Below are positions 1 to 7,948 of a stretch of DNA of 64,000 nucleotides, in pieces. The DNA is from Actinomadura rudentiformis (GTDB taxonomy: Bacteria; Actinomycetota; Actinomycetes; Streptosporangiales; Streptosporangiaceae), in assembly GCF_008923185.1 (NCBI RefSeq), contig NZ_WBMT01000022.1, positions 150,124-214,123 on the forward strand, read 5' to 3'. The first letter of the stretch is position 1. Each line of letters opens with the position of its first letter. Both the position numbers and the translations under genes were made by a program. The notes beneath the pieces are model-generated. The model ran no database searches. It worked only from the letters and a program-made list of their open reading frames with translations, and was not told the DNA's origin.

Positions 1-60
1 GGTCTCGCCGGTCTCGCCGGTCTCGCCGGTCTTGTCGGTCTCCTGCCCGGTCCCCGTCAT
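1..60 (-). CDS. N-terminus of an unidentified protein (truncated by window edge)
   Basis: An ATG at 60-58 overlaps the TGA of the upstream aminotransferase gene (ATGA), the coupling used throughout this cluster. The 20 visible codons are dominated by Thr-Gly-Glu triplets caused by a 9-bp direct repeat (GGTCTCGCC on the plus strand, exact at 1-9, 10-18 and 19-27, degenerate to 45). A disordered N-terminal extension is likely; the function cannot be judged. The gene should be co-transcribed with the aminotransferase and alcohol dehydrogenase. Confidence 0.55.
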   Translation of the reverse strand, partial: MTGTGQETDKTGETGETGET

Positions 61-1328
61 GTGGCGCGCTCTTCGGCGTCACCGAGCCGGGCCATGGCCT
101 CGCCGACGGCGTTGGCGAACCAGTCGACCTCGGTCTCGCTGAGCGTGGCGGGCGGGGTGAAGCGCACCACGGTGTCGGTGCCGAGCGAGTGGGCAGCGAT
201 CACGCGCCGGGCCAGCAGCTCGTGCATGAACCGCCCGGCGACGCGCGGGTGCGACAGCTCGACGCCGATCAGCAGCCCGCGCCCGCGCACCTCGCGCACC
301 AGCTCGGGGCCGGCCGCGTGTGAGGCCTCGATGACGTGCTCGTACAGCCGCTTGCCGAGCAGTTGTGCGCGCGCCGGGATGTCCTCGCGTTCGATGGTCT
401 CCAGCGTGGCGGTGACCGCGGCCATGCCCAGCGGGTAGCCCGAGAACGTGGAGCTGTGCAGCCGCGGGTTGCGGTCGAGCGGCGCGAACGCGGCCTCGGT
501 GGCGACGACGGCGCTCACCGGCAGGCATCCGCCGCCGAGACCTTTGCCCGCCAGCAGCAGATCCGGCCGCACGCCCTCGGCGTCGCATCCCCACCAGGTG
601 CCGAGCCGGCCGAGTCCCGACTGGACCTCGTCCAGGATCAGCATCGCGCCCGCCTCGCCGCACGCGTCGGCGACCTCGCGCAGATAACCGGGCGGAGGGA
701 TGCGCACGCCGCCCTCACCCTGCACGGGTTCGAGGATCACGCACGCCTTGCGGCCGTCGTGGGCCAGCGCCTCGCGCAGCGCCTCGGCGTCTCCGAACGG
801 CACGGTCGTGATGTCGGGCAGCAAGGGCCGGAACGGTGTCTGGAACGCGAGCCGGTCGGTGACGCTCAGCGCGCCGAGAGTCTTGCCGTGGAAGCCGTTC
901 GCCATCGCGATGACGCGGCGGCGGCCACCGGCACGGGCGAGCTTGAGCGCCGCCTCCACCGCCTCGGCCCCGGTGCAGGCGAAGTAGACCCGTTCCAGCC
1001 CGGCGGGAGTCGCGGCCGCCAGGCGCTGCGCGGCCTCGGCCAGCTCGCCGGACAGCAGGCTGCGCGTGGCCAGCGGGTGCCGGTCGAGCTGCCGCCGGAC
1101 CGCGTCGAGGACGGCCGGGTGCCGGTGGCCGAGGATGAAGACGCCGTAGCCGCCGCAGTCGAGGTGCGGCCGGCCCTCCTCGTCCCAGACCAGGGCGCCT
1201 TCGGAGCGCACCTCGACGGGCTGGCCGGTCTGGCCGGCGAGCCGGGCCGCCGCCCGGCCGATGTGCCGCTCGTAGTCCGCGACGATCGTTTCGCGGGAAC
1301 GCGCGGCCGTGTGGTCGGTCGTTCGCAT
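57..1328 (-). CDS. Class III PLP-dependent aminotransferase
   Basis: 423 residues, the usual length for the ornithine/acetylornithine/diaminobutyrate aminotransferase fold (class III). Visible hallmarks are the CTGAEAVEAALKLAR cofactor-phosphate region, the LDEVQSGLGRLG segment whose Asp binds the pyridine nitrogen, and LLLAGKGLGGG with the Schiff-base lysine. It should move an amino group between an amino acid and a carbonyl compound; the substrate cannot be read from sequence. The ATG at 1328 lies 14 nt after the alcohol dehydrogenase stop, so the two are one operon. A longer in-frame opening upstream has no family similarity. With the dehydrogenase it could supply or consume an amine or aldehyde building block for the divergent cluster. 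Confidence 0.9.
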   Translation of the reverse strand: MRTTDHTAARSRETIVADYERHIGRAAARLAGQTGQPVEVRSEGALVWDEEGRPHLDCGGYGVFILGHRHPAVLDAVRRQLDRHPLATRSLLSGELAEAAQRLAAATPAGLERVYFACTGAEAVEAALKLARAGGRRRVIAMANGFHGKTLGALSVTDRLAFQTPFRPLLPDITTVPFGDAEALREALAHDGRKACVILEPVQGEGGVRIPPPGYLREVADACGEAGAMLILDEVQSGLGRLGTWWGCDAEGVRPDLLLAGKGLGGGCLPVSAVVATEAAFAPLDRNPRLHSSTFSGYPLGMAAVTATLETIEREDIPARAQLLGKRLYEHVIEASHAAGPELVREVRGRGLLIGVELSHPRVAGRFMHELLARRVIAAHSLGTDTVVRFTPPATLSETEVDWFANAVGEAMARLGDAEERAT

Positions 1329-1342
1329 GGTGTCGCCTCCGG

Positions 1343-2419
1343 TCAGGGGATGAGCAGGGTCCGGGCGCCTTCGCCGCGCGCCAGCGCCTCGGCTGCCGCG
1401 CCGGCGTCGGCGAGCGGGGACCGCGCGGTGACCATGGCGGCGGGGTCCAGCTCGCCGGTGACCGCGAGGGCGGCATAGGTGGGAATGTCGGTGGCCGGGT
1501 CGACCGAGCCATATACGCAGCCCTGCAGTGTCCGTGCCTGCAGGAAGAGCTCTTGAGCGCTGAACCGCACGAAGTCGTCGCGGGCGCCCGCTCCGGCCAC
1601 CACGACGCGGCCTCCACGCCGGGCCAGGCTCCATGCGCTCCGGATCGTGGACGCGCGCCCGACGCATTCGATGACGTGGTCGGCGCCGCGTCCGCCGGTG
1701 AGCTTGCGCAGCCTGCCGCCCATCGCCAGCGTGGGCGCCGCGACGTGGGTGGCACCGAGGCGGGTCGCGAGCTCGCGCTTGTCCTCGGACGGGTCGACGG
1801 CGAAGACCACCTCGGCGCCCGCGACACGCGCTCCCTGGACGGCCGACAGGCCGACGCCGCCGAGCCCGATCACGGCGACCGACTCGCCCGCCGTGACGCG
1901 CGCCGTGTTGAGCACCGCCCCCACGCCGGTGGCGACCGCGCAGCCGAGCAGGCCCGCGACGTCGAGCGGAAGGCCTTCGGGCACAGGTATGGCCGCTGCG
2001 GCGGGCACGACGGTCTCTTCGGCGAAGGCCCCGACGCCAAGGCCCGGGTAGAGCGGCGTGCCGTCGGAGAGCTCGGCGAACGGCGCCGGCGGCTCTCCCA
2101 CCTGGGAACACAGATGCGTCTCGTGGCGCGCGCAGTGCCAGCACTCGCCGCAGGGCGGGCTCCAGGTCAGCACGACCTTGTCGCCGACGCGCAGCGAGCC
2201 GGCCTCGCGGCCCGCCGCGATGACCGTGCCCGCGGCCTCATGGCCGAGCACCGCGGGGAACGCGCCGGGGAGGGTCCCGTTCGCGAACGAGAGATCGGAG
2301 TGGCAGAGTCCCGCACCGGCGACGCGGACCCGCACCTGCCCCGGCCCCGGGTCGGGAAGCGCGATGTCCTCGGCCTTCCACGGGCCGCCGGACTCGTGAA
2401 CGACCACCGCCATTACCAT
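1343..2419 (-). CDS. Zinc-dependent (MDR) alcohol dehydrogenase
   Basis: 358 residues of the medium-chain zinc dehydrogenase family. Catalytic zinc ligands appear in LCHSD and GHEAAG; the structural zinc site is the four-cysteine stretch CGECWHC...C. The Rossmann dinucleotide motif is VIGLGGVGLSAVQGA. It should interconvert an alcohol and an aldehyde with NAD(P). The start at 2419 is preceded by AAGGAG six bases upstream, favouring it over the ATG at 2413. It is first gene of the minus-strand operon and diverges from the large biosynthetic operon. It may act with the aminotransferase on an alcohol/aldehyde/amine series; that pairing is an inference. Confidence 0.9.
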   Translation of the reverse strand: MVMAVVVHESGGPWKAEDIALPDPGPGQVRVRVAGAGLCHSDLSFANGTLPGAFPAVLGHEAAGTVIAAGREAGSLRVGDKVVLTWSPPCGECWHCARHETHLCSQVGEPPAPFAELSDGTPLYPGLGVGAFAEETVVPAAAAIPVPEGLPLDVAGLLGCAVATGVGAVLNTARVTAGESVAVIGLGGVGLSAVQGARVAGAEVVFAVDPSEDKRELATRLGATHVAAPTLAMGGRLRKLTGGRGADHVIECVGRASTIRSAWSLARRGGRVVVAGAGARDDFVRFSAQELFLQARTLQGCVYGSVDPATDIPTYAALAVTGELDPAAMVTARSPLADAGAAAEALARGEGARTLLIP

Positions 2420-2503
2420 GCCGTCTCCTTGGGATTCGCGTCACCGCATTCGCCGTCACCGCCGGGGTCGATTCAATGTAGGGCGCGAAACCGGGAATGC
2501 TCA

Positions 2504-2593
2504 AGGTTGATTTCCAACCTGATTTGGCATCGCATATTTTGGCGCGTTCCATTAGGGTGGCGTCACCTGGTAGCGGTGTCATCGTCCCAGGTG
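2504..2593. promoter_or_regulatory. Divergent control region with two inverted repeats
   Basis: This lies in the 378-bp gap between the divergent operons. Two inverted repeats are visible: AGGTTG-ATTTC-CAACCT (2504-2520) and CACCTGG-N16-CCAGGTG (2564-2570/2587-2593). A TTGGCA at 2525-2530 could be a -35 element for rightward transcription, but the matching -10 around 2548-2555 is poor. The first repeat looks like a protein operator; the second could form an RNA stem just ahead of the terminator at 2608. Outside these and the terminator I see nothing coding in 2420-2797. Confidence 0.4.
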
Positions 2594-2607
2594 GATGAGT
2601 TTCTGAG

Positions 2608-2649
2608 GGCCCGGTTGTGCGGCTGCACAACCGGGCCTTGTTTTTTGTG
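2608..2649 (+). terminator. Intrinsic terminator inside the leader of the biosynthetic operon
   Basis: A perfect 13-bp stem (2608-2620 pairing with 2625-2637) with a 4-base loop is followed by TTGTTTTTTG. It points rightward, although no gene lies upstream on the plus strand. It therefore ends either a short untranslated RNA or an attenuated leader of the operon starting at 2798. A three-codon ATG AGT TTC TGA frame sits at 2595-2606, directly before the stem. Confidence 0.75.
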
Positions 2650-2797
2650 TCGCGGCACAGAAAAGGTTGTAATAACGCCGCGATCGAGAGCGTGGACATT
2701 GACGCTCGAAGAAATGCCGTGTCACCGTTCTGACTCGTAGTCGGCGGCCTCGTGGGCCGGCCGAGGTCACGACGTTCACTCAGGACGGGAATCCACA

Positions 2798-4558
2798 GTG
2801 GGGCTACTCGACTGGCTGGAAGCACCGGACGAATCACACGGGATCAGGCTGGCCGTTCCCGGCGGCGGCTGGCGGTTCCACTCCTACGCCGGGCTCGCCA
2901 TGGACGTCCGGCGCCTGGCGGCGTTCCTGCGGGACCGGCGTGTCCCGGCGGGCACGCCCGTGTCACTGATGTTGTCGAACCCCCTCGACTTCGCGGCCGG
3001 ATTCGCGGGCTGCCTGCTGGCCGGTCTCACCCCGTCACCGATCGCCACTCCGCTGACGTTCGGCGGCCGGGCCCAGTACGCCGAGCATGTCGCCGGTGTG
3101 CTCCGGGTCGCCCGGCCGTCGCTCCTCCTCGCCGACGGCGAGCTGTACGACGCCGCCGCCGAGGCGGCACTGTCCGCCGGGCTCGCGGACGCCCTCGTGC
3201 GGCTGCCCGAGCCGGCGGACCTCCCCGAGCCGGAGATCGCCGGCGGCCCCGGTCGCGCCGGTGGCGCGGGCGGCCCGCAGCCGGACCTCGCGCTGCTGCA
3301 GTTCACCTCGGGGTCGAGCGGCAGGCCCAAGGGAGTGCGCGTCACGTGGGACAACCTCGACGACAACATCACCGCGCTGCGCGCGTGGTCGCAGTGGGGA
3401 CCCGGCGACTCGTTCGCCAGCTGGCTGCCGCTCTACCACGACATGGGGCTCATCGGCGGCCTCCTCACCCCGCTCGTCTCGCAGGCCGACCTGTGGCTGA
3501 TGACCCCGGACCAGTTCATCCGCTCCCCGCTGCGCTGGCTGGAGTGCTTCGGATCGCTCGGCGCCACGATGACGACCGCGCCGACGTTCGGCTACGCCTA
3601 CACCCACCGCCGCGTCCGCGAGCAGGAGATCGCGGAGATGGACTTCTCCGGCTGGCGGGTGGCGATCTGCGGGGCCGAGCGCGTCGACGCGGCCGAGCTC
3701 GCCGAGTTCACCGCGCTGCTGCGGCCGCGCGGGTTCCGCAGCGAGGCGCTGATGCCCGCGTACGGCCTGGCCGAGGGAACGCTCGGAGTGACCGGCGTCG
3801 AGCCGGGCGTGAGCTCGCCGGTGGTCCGGCTCGACGAGCGGGCACTGGCCCCCGGGGAGCCGGTCCGGGTGGCCGAGACCGCGACCCTCGGCGTCGACCG
3901 GGTCAAGGGCGCGGGCTGGCTCACCGCCTGCGGGCCCGAGATGCGGCGGGTACGGGTGCGGATCGTCGACGAGGACGGCACAGCCCTTCCGGAGGGCTCG
4001 TTCGGCGAGATCCAGATCGGCGGATCCTCCATGGCCGCGGGCTACGCCACCGTCGACGGGACCATCGACTTCGAGCAGGACGGCTGGACCACCGGCGACT
4101 CCGGCTTCCAGCTGGACGGCCACCTCTACGTGGTGGGCCGGATCGGCGACAGCCTCAAGGTGCGCGGCCGGCGCGTCCACGCCGAGGACCTGGAGGCCGA
4201 GCTGGCCCGGGTCGACGGGATCAGCGCCGGCCGGTGCGCCGTGGTGTTCGGCTCCCACCACGCCGTGGACGTCGCGGCGGCCGTCGTCGAGAGCTCCGGC
4301 GAGAGCTGGGTGGAGGACACGGTGGCGCGGCTGCGCGCCGCCACCTCCGACTCGGTGGCCATCGCGGTCTTCAAGGGGCGCCGCGGGATCATCCCGCGCA
4401 CCTCCAGCGGCAAGACGCGGCGGAGATTCCTGTGGAACGCGCTGCGGATCGGCACGTCGGAGGCCGAGCCCGTGTACGTCGCCGCCGACGCCGAGGGCCG
4501 TGCCGACCTGCCCTGGGAGCTCACCGTTCCCGTGCCGCACGAGGAGGCCGCGTCATGA
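2798..4558 (+). CDS. Fatty acyl-AMP ligase (FAAL-type adenylating enzyme)
   Basis: 586 residues, ANL superfamily. The ATP loop is FTSGSSGRPKGV (about residues 169-180). The FAAL-type signature SWLPLYHDMGLIGGLLTPL follows, then AYGLAEGTLG, the GDSGF/GHLYVVGRIGDSLKVRGR hinge region and a C-terminal SSGKTRRRF with the adenylation lysine. Family knowledge: FAALs convert fatty acids to acyl-adenylates and hand them to an acyl carrier protein rather than CoA. The likely acceptor is the carrier protein at 6584. It starts with GTG at 2798; its stop overlaps the next start as ATGA. First gene of the plus-strand operon. Confidence 0.92.
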   Translation: MGLLDWLEAPDESHGIRLAVPGGGWRFHSYAGLAMDVRRLAAFLRDRRVPAGTPVSLMLSNPLDFAAGFAGCLLAGLTPSPIATPLTFGGRAQYAEHVAGVLRVARPSLLLADGELYDAAAEAALSAGLADALVRLPEPADLPEPEIAGGPGRAGGAGGPQPDLALLQFTSGSSGRPKGVRVTWDNLDDNITALRAWSQWGPGDSFASWLPLYHDMGLIGGLLTPLVSQADLWLMTPDQFIRSPLRWLECFGSLGATMTTAPTFGYAYTHRRVREQEIAEMDFSGWRVAICGAERVDAAELAEFTALLRPRGFRSEALMPAYGLAEGTLGVTGVEPGVSSPVVRLDERALAPGEPVRVAETATLGVDRVKGAGWLTACGPEMRRVRVRIVDEDGTALPEGSFGEIQIGGSSMAAGYATVDGTIDFEQDGWTTGDSGFQLDGHLYVVGRIGDSLKVRGRRVHAEDLEAELARVDGISAGRCAVVFGSHHAVDVAAAVVESSGESWVEDTVARLRAATSDSVAIAVFKGRRGIIPRTSSGKTRRRFLWNALRIGTSEAEPVYVAADAEGRADLPWELTVPVPHEEAAS

Positions 4559-5526
4559 CCGTGACAACAGAGCCGAAAGAGACCAAGGAGACGACGGCGT
4601 CCAGGCCGGCCGTCGTCGATCCCGCCGACCGCATCACCGCGCACCATCCCACCTGCTTCGGCTGTGGCGGCGGCAACGAGCGCGGCCTGGCCATCCGGCC
4701 CGCTTGGGAGGGCGAGGAGATGCGCTTCGAGCACACCCCGCCCCCGACCGCCGAGGGCGGCCCCGGCATCACCCACGGCGGCTACCTGTCGGCCCTCGCC
4801 GACGAGGTCATGTCGATGGTCGCCGCCGAGCAGGTGGGCGGGCCCGTCATGACCCGGCGGATGCAGGCCGACTACCAGGCACCCGCGCTCGTGGGGATCC
4901 CGCTGACCGTGCGTTCGTGGGTGGACGAGGTGCGGCGCAGGTCGGTCGTCGTCCGGCTGGAGGCGACCCCGCGCGCCCCGAAACAGGACGACACGGCGCA
5001 GGATGGCACGGCGCAGGATGGCACGGCGCAGGATGGCACGGCGCAGCCTTGCTTCGAGGCGCGCGGGGTGTTCCTGGAGGTGCCGCGCGAGCTCTGGGTC
5101 ATGGCGATGGAGGCGCGCAAGCGGGGCCCCGACACCATCGACTGGAGCAAGGGCGACCCCTCGGCGTTCATGCGCTGGCAGATGAACGGCGGGCTCCAGG
5201 AGATCTTCAAGCCGGGGCGCCTCACCGCCCCGCTGCGGGTGGCCGTGCGCTTCACGGACGCGCGACCCGCTGACTGGCTCGTCGAGGCCGACGAGCGGGA
5301 GCTGCGGACCACTCCGCTGACCGGCGACGCGACCGGTGACCCGGCCCACGACCGGCCCGGCAGCTGGGACGCCCGGTTCCACGGAACCTTCCAGCAATGG
5401 CAGCGGCTGATCCGCGGCAAGGCACCGCTCGCAGAGCTGCTCAGCCGGCCCGGAACCCGGGCCGAGGGCAGGCAGGAGGCGCTGACCGAGCTGGCCGTCG
5501 CCTTGGACTACAGGAGGTTCGCATGA
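4555..5526 (+). CDS. Hotdog-fold (PaaI-like) protein with extra C-terminal domain
   Basis: 323 residues. Residues about 25-185 resemble the acyl-CoA/ACP thioesterase hotdog family: HPTCFGCG near the start, then the ITHGGYLSALADEVMS active-site helix and a RRMQADYQAPALVG strand. A linker of repeated DGTAQ units (from a 15-bp tandem repeat) interrupts the hotdog near residues 144-163. The remaining ~140 residues, including RWQMNGGLQEIFKPGRL, I do not recognise. Expected role: acyl-thioester hydrolysis or editing on a carrier protein, or binding of an acyl intermediate. It is coupled by ATGA to both the acyl-AMP ligase before it and the diiron protein after it. Confidence 0.75.
   Translation: MTVTTEPKETKETTASRPAVVDPADRITAHHPTCFGCGGGNERGLAIRPAWEGEEMRFEHTPPPTAEGGPGITHGGYLSALADEVMSMVAAEQVGGPVMTRRMQADYQAPALVGIPLTVRSWVDEVRRRSVVVRLEATPRAPKQDDTAQDGTAQDGTAQDGTAQPCFEARGVFLEVPRELWVMAMEARKRGPDTIDWSKGDPSAFMRWQMNGGLQEIFKPGRLTAPLRVAVRFTDARPADWLVEADERELRTTPLTGDATGDPAHDRPGSWDARFHGTFQQWQRLIRGKAPLAELLSRPGTRAEGRQEALTELAVALDYRRFA
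4984..5043 (+). repeat. 15-bp in-frame tandem repeat, four units
   Basis: Units begin at 4984, 4999, 5014 and 5029; the first differs slightly (QDDTA) and the next three are identical (QDGTA). The array is in frame and adds a flexible acidic loop to the hotdog protein. Confidence 0.9.
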
Positions 5527-6524
5527 GCACCACGACCATCGACACCACGACCAGCGAGATCACCGACGCGGCCGACGCCGGAGACGCTTCGCTGCCCGCC
5601 CTTCCGACCTCGCGCGAGCTCTACGGCCGCTGGGAGAAACAGCAGTGGGCCGTGGCCGACGTGAAGGTCGACCGTGACGCCCCTGTCTGGCAGGAGATGC
5701 GGCCGTTCATCCGGCAGGAGCTGCTCGCCGCGCTCGCGGAGCTGGAGGTCGGCGAGGTCTGCGTCGTACAGACGCTGAGCTCGCTGGTCGACCACGCGCC
5801 CAGCGAGGACGACCGCATCTATCTGGCCACGCAGCTCGCTGACGAGGGCCGGCACGTGCGGTTCTTTCAGGACTATCTGAGTGACGCCGCCGGGATCGAC
5901 CTGGAGGACGCGGCGGACGGCAAGGCCCTGGAGGCCGCCGCCTCGTACGGCAACCTCTTCGAGCCGACCCTGCGGCGCTCGACCGCCCGGGTCCGCGAGC
6001 CCGGCGAGGGCGGCACCACCGCCTGGTACCAGGCGCTCGTCCAGTACCACCTGATCACCGAGGGCGTGCTGGCGGCGACCGCGCTGCGCACCATGCGCAC
6101 GCTGGCGCGGCGGGCCAAGCTCCCGGCGCTGACCGAGGGCCTCACCAACGTGACGCGCGACGAGACCCGGCACGTGACGTACGGGCTGATCGCCGCCCGG
6201 CACGGGGTGACCGCAGGGCACCGCGACACCATCGCCGAGACCTATCTCGCGGGCACGCGGCTCGCGGCGCGGGTGATGGTGGCGCCCGAGACCCGCGCCG
6301 TCACCCCCGTGCTGCGGATCGCTCTGCGCAGCCGTGCGGCGCAGCTCACCGGGCAGTGGGACATGGCCCGCGACCGGATGTTGCGCCAGCTCGCCGTGAT
6401 CGGGCTGCCAGAGCTCCGCGCCGAGGCCGCGCGGACCTGGCAGTCCGGCTGTGACCAGGCGATGGACGAGTACCGCGAGCGCTGGGACACCGAGCACCCC
6501 GTCCGCCGCGCCGCCGCGGCCTGA
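5523..6524 (+). CDS. Ferritin-like diiron protein (R2/oxidase type)
   Basis: 333 residues. The four-helix diiron ligand pattern is visible: Glu78 (EVGEV), E108-GR-H111 in ADEGRHVRFF, Glu180 in LITEGVL and E214-TR-H217 in RDETRHVTYG. This matches ribonucleotide-reductase-R2-like and acyl-desaturating or hydroxylating soluble diiron proteins. Known family members activate O2 to desaturate, hydroxylate or otherwise oxidise a substrate; here a carrier-bound fatty acyl chain is the obvious candidate because the acyl-AMP ligase and carrier protein flank it. Electrons may come from the ferredoxin at 12203. The first ~30 residues are Thr/Asp-rich and probably disordered. The ATG at 5523 overlaps the preceding stop. 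Confidence 0.8.
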   Translation: MSTTTIDTTTSEITDAADAGDASLPALPTSRELYGRWEKQQWAVADVKVDRDAPVWQEMRPFIRQELLAALAELEVGEVCVVQTLSSLVDHAPSEDDRIYLATQLADEGRHVRFFQDYLSDAAGIDLEDAADGKALEAAASYGNLFEPTLRRSTARVREPGEGGTTAWYQALVQYHLITEGVLAATALRTMRTLARRAKLPALTEGLTNVTRDETRHVTYGLIAARHGVTAGHRDTIAETYLAGTRLAARVMVAPETRAVTPVLRIALRSRAAQLTGQWDMARDRMLRQLAVIGLPELRAEAARTWQSGCDQAMDEYRERWDTEHPVRRAAAA

Positions 6525-6583
6525 TCGCGGCCCGATCCTTCCCCATCCATATCCGACGGACCTAGGACCTGAGAGAGGCGTAC

Positions 6584-6850
6584 ATGGAGACCACGGAGAC
6601 GACCGAAGACCTGGGACGGCGCGTGCGGGACCTCATCGGCCGCATGTCCCCGCTGGGCGAGCGGACCGCCGAGTCCCACCACGACGTGATGAACGACCTG
6701 GGCTACGACTCGGTGGCCATCGTGGAGCTCGCGCTCGTGCTGGAGACCGAGTTCGAGCTGCAGCCGATCGACGACGAGCAGGCCTTCGACGTCGTCACGG
6801 TCGGCGACGTGGAACAACTCGTGCGACGGCTGTCCGGCGCCGGCGCCTGA
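6584..6850 (+). CDS. Acyl carrier protein 1
   Basis: 88 residues, small and acidic. The phosphopantetheine site is LGYDSVAIVEL with Ser43. GAGAGGCG lies upstream of the ATG. It sits between the fatty-acyl-loading half of the operon and the transglutaminase-like gene, so it is the probable acceptor of the acyl group activated by the ligase at 2798. No dedicated phosphopantetheinyl transferase is visible in the window; a host enzyme would be needed. Confidence 0.9.
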   Translation: METTETTEDLGRRVRDLIGRMSPLGERTAESHHDVMNDLGYDSVAIVELALVLETEFELQPIDDEQAFDVVTVGDVEQLVRRLSGAGA

Positions 6851-6872
6851 TCTGGATCTGGGAGGGGGCGCC

Positions 6873-7931
6873 ATGCGGCTCGACACGTCCCGTACGGCCG
6901 TGCCCGGTGCGAAGGCCGCGGTTCCGGCCGGAACCGGAGGCTGGCTGGGGGCGCTCGCACGGCTCTTCACCATCCCCGCGGAATACCGCGAGGAGATCGT
7001 GAGCCGTGAGGGCGCACTGGAGATGTTGCGCTGCGGCGACGGCGTGCTCGACGCCCTCATCGCGGCGGGCCTGCCATGTGGCGGGCCGGCCGGTGCCGAG
7101 CTGTTCGACCGGTACGACCTGTTCAACCTCTCGCTGGCGTCGGGCTCGGGGGCCTCGGTGCCCGAACGGAGCATCGAGTTCGCGCTGCGCTGGATGAACG
7201 GCGAACCGGACTCCTGGTTCCAGCCCCTGGAGTGGCGGTTCTCGGTCGAGCTGGAGTGCCCCCGCCCGGAGGGGTGCGGCGACGATCCCGTATGGCGGCT
7301 GGCCATGCCCCGGCCGGAGGAGTTCGGCGGCGAGGTGCTGATGCTGGAGACCTCGCCGGACGACGCCGAGCGGGGCCCGGACTGGATCACCGCGCGCGGC
7401 TCGACCGGGCTCGGTGTGCGCGGGCGGCTGCGGACCCGGGGACGGCCCGGCACGCTGCGGTCCCCGGTCATCCGCCGGATCGTCGAGGACTTCATGGCGG
7501 CCGGGCGGCGCTGGGCACGGATGCCCGAGGCGCTGCAGTGCGAGGACGAACGGGTCCTCGCCCACGGCGTCGCGCCCTGCATCTCGGCGAGCCTGCACCT
7601 GGAACGGCTCTTCCGCGCGGCGGGGTTCGAGTCGGTCACCCGCCGCGGCTGGATCCTCGGCATGCTCGACCTGGCGCACGCCTGGGTCGAGGTGGTCGAC
7701 GAGGACGGCGTGCGCAAGCCGATCGACCCGATCTTCGTGTTGTTGTCGGGCTACGCGCGCTCCCCGCATCCGCGGTTCGCCGAGACCTGCCGGGGTTCGC
7801 GGCTGAACCGGCTGCTGCCCACCGGCCTGCCCGCCGGATCCCTGCTGGCGTACCACGGCTGCGGCGGGGACGAGCACGTCCCCACGCGGCGGACGGTGAT
7901 CCGCAGGGCCGCCGGAGCCCCTACTTCCTGA
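6873..7931 (+). CDS. Transglutaminase-like (papain-fold) protein, possible amide synthase
   Basis: 352 residues. The C-terminal part holds a transglutaminase-core arrangement: Cys236 in GVAPCISASLHLERL, His269 in LDLAHAWVEV and Asp285 in KPIDP, in the right order and spacing. The N-terminal ~200 residues I do not recognise. Family precedent: the transglutaminase homologue AdmF of andrimid biosynthesis joins an acyl group on one carrier protein to a beta-amino acid on another. Here two carrier proteins and two separate loading enzymes flank the gene, so a similar condensation is my preferred role. A protease or deamidase role is the alternative. GGAGGGGG precedes the ATG. Confidence 0.75.
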   Translation: MRLDTSRTAVPGAKAAVPAGTGGWLGALARLFTIPAEYREEIVSREGALEMLRCGDGVLDALIAAGLPCGGPAGAELFDRYDLFNLSLASGSGASVPERSIEFALRWMNGEPDSWFQPLEWRFSVELECPRPEGCGDDPVWRLAMPRPEEFGGEVLMLETSPDDAERGPDWITARGSTGLGVRGRLRTRGRPGTLRSPVIRRIVEDFMAAGRRWARMPEALQCEDERVLAHGVAPCISASLHLERLFRAAGFESVTRRGWILGMLDLAHAWVEVVDEDGVRKPIDPIFVLLSGYARSPHPRFAETCRGSRLNRLLPTGLPAGSLLAYHGCGGDEHVPTRRTVIRRAAGAPTS

Positions 7932-7948
7932 CCTTCAGAGGAGCGGAG

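Noticed and set aside
57..2144. Single 695-residue minus-strand reading frame covering the aminotransferase and part of the dehydrogenase
   Set aside because: The first 270 residues are an Arg-rich shadow of the dehydrogenase frame; the true start is at 1328 after the dehydrogenase stop.
2540..2650. T-box-like riboswitch upstream of the biosynthetic operon (AGGGTGG ... CGTCCC before a terminator)
   Set aside because: Only short pieces resemble the T-box motif; the ACCGCG core and the stem I specifier domain are not visible. Kept only as an uncharacterised leader terminator.
3035..4540. 501-residue antisense frame across the acyl-AMP ligase, and similar long antisense frames elsewhere
   Set aside because: Typical GC-rich shadow frames, His/Arg/Gly-rich with no domain; the sense frame has all family motifs.
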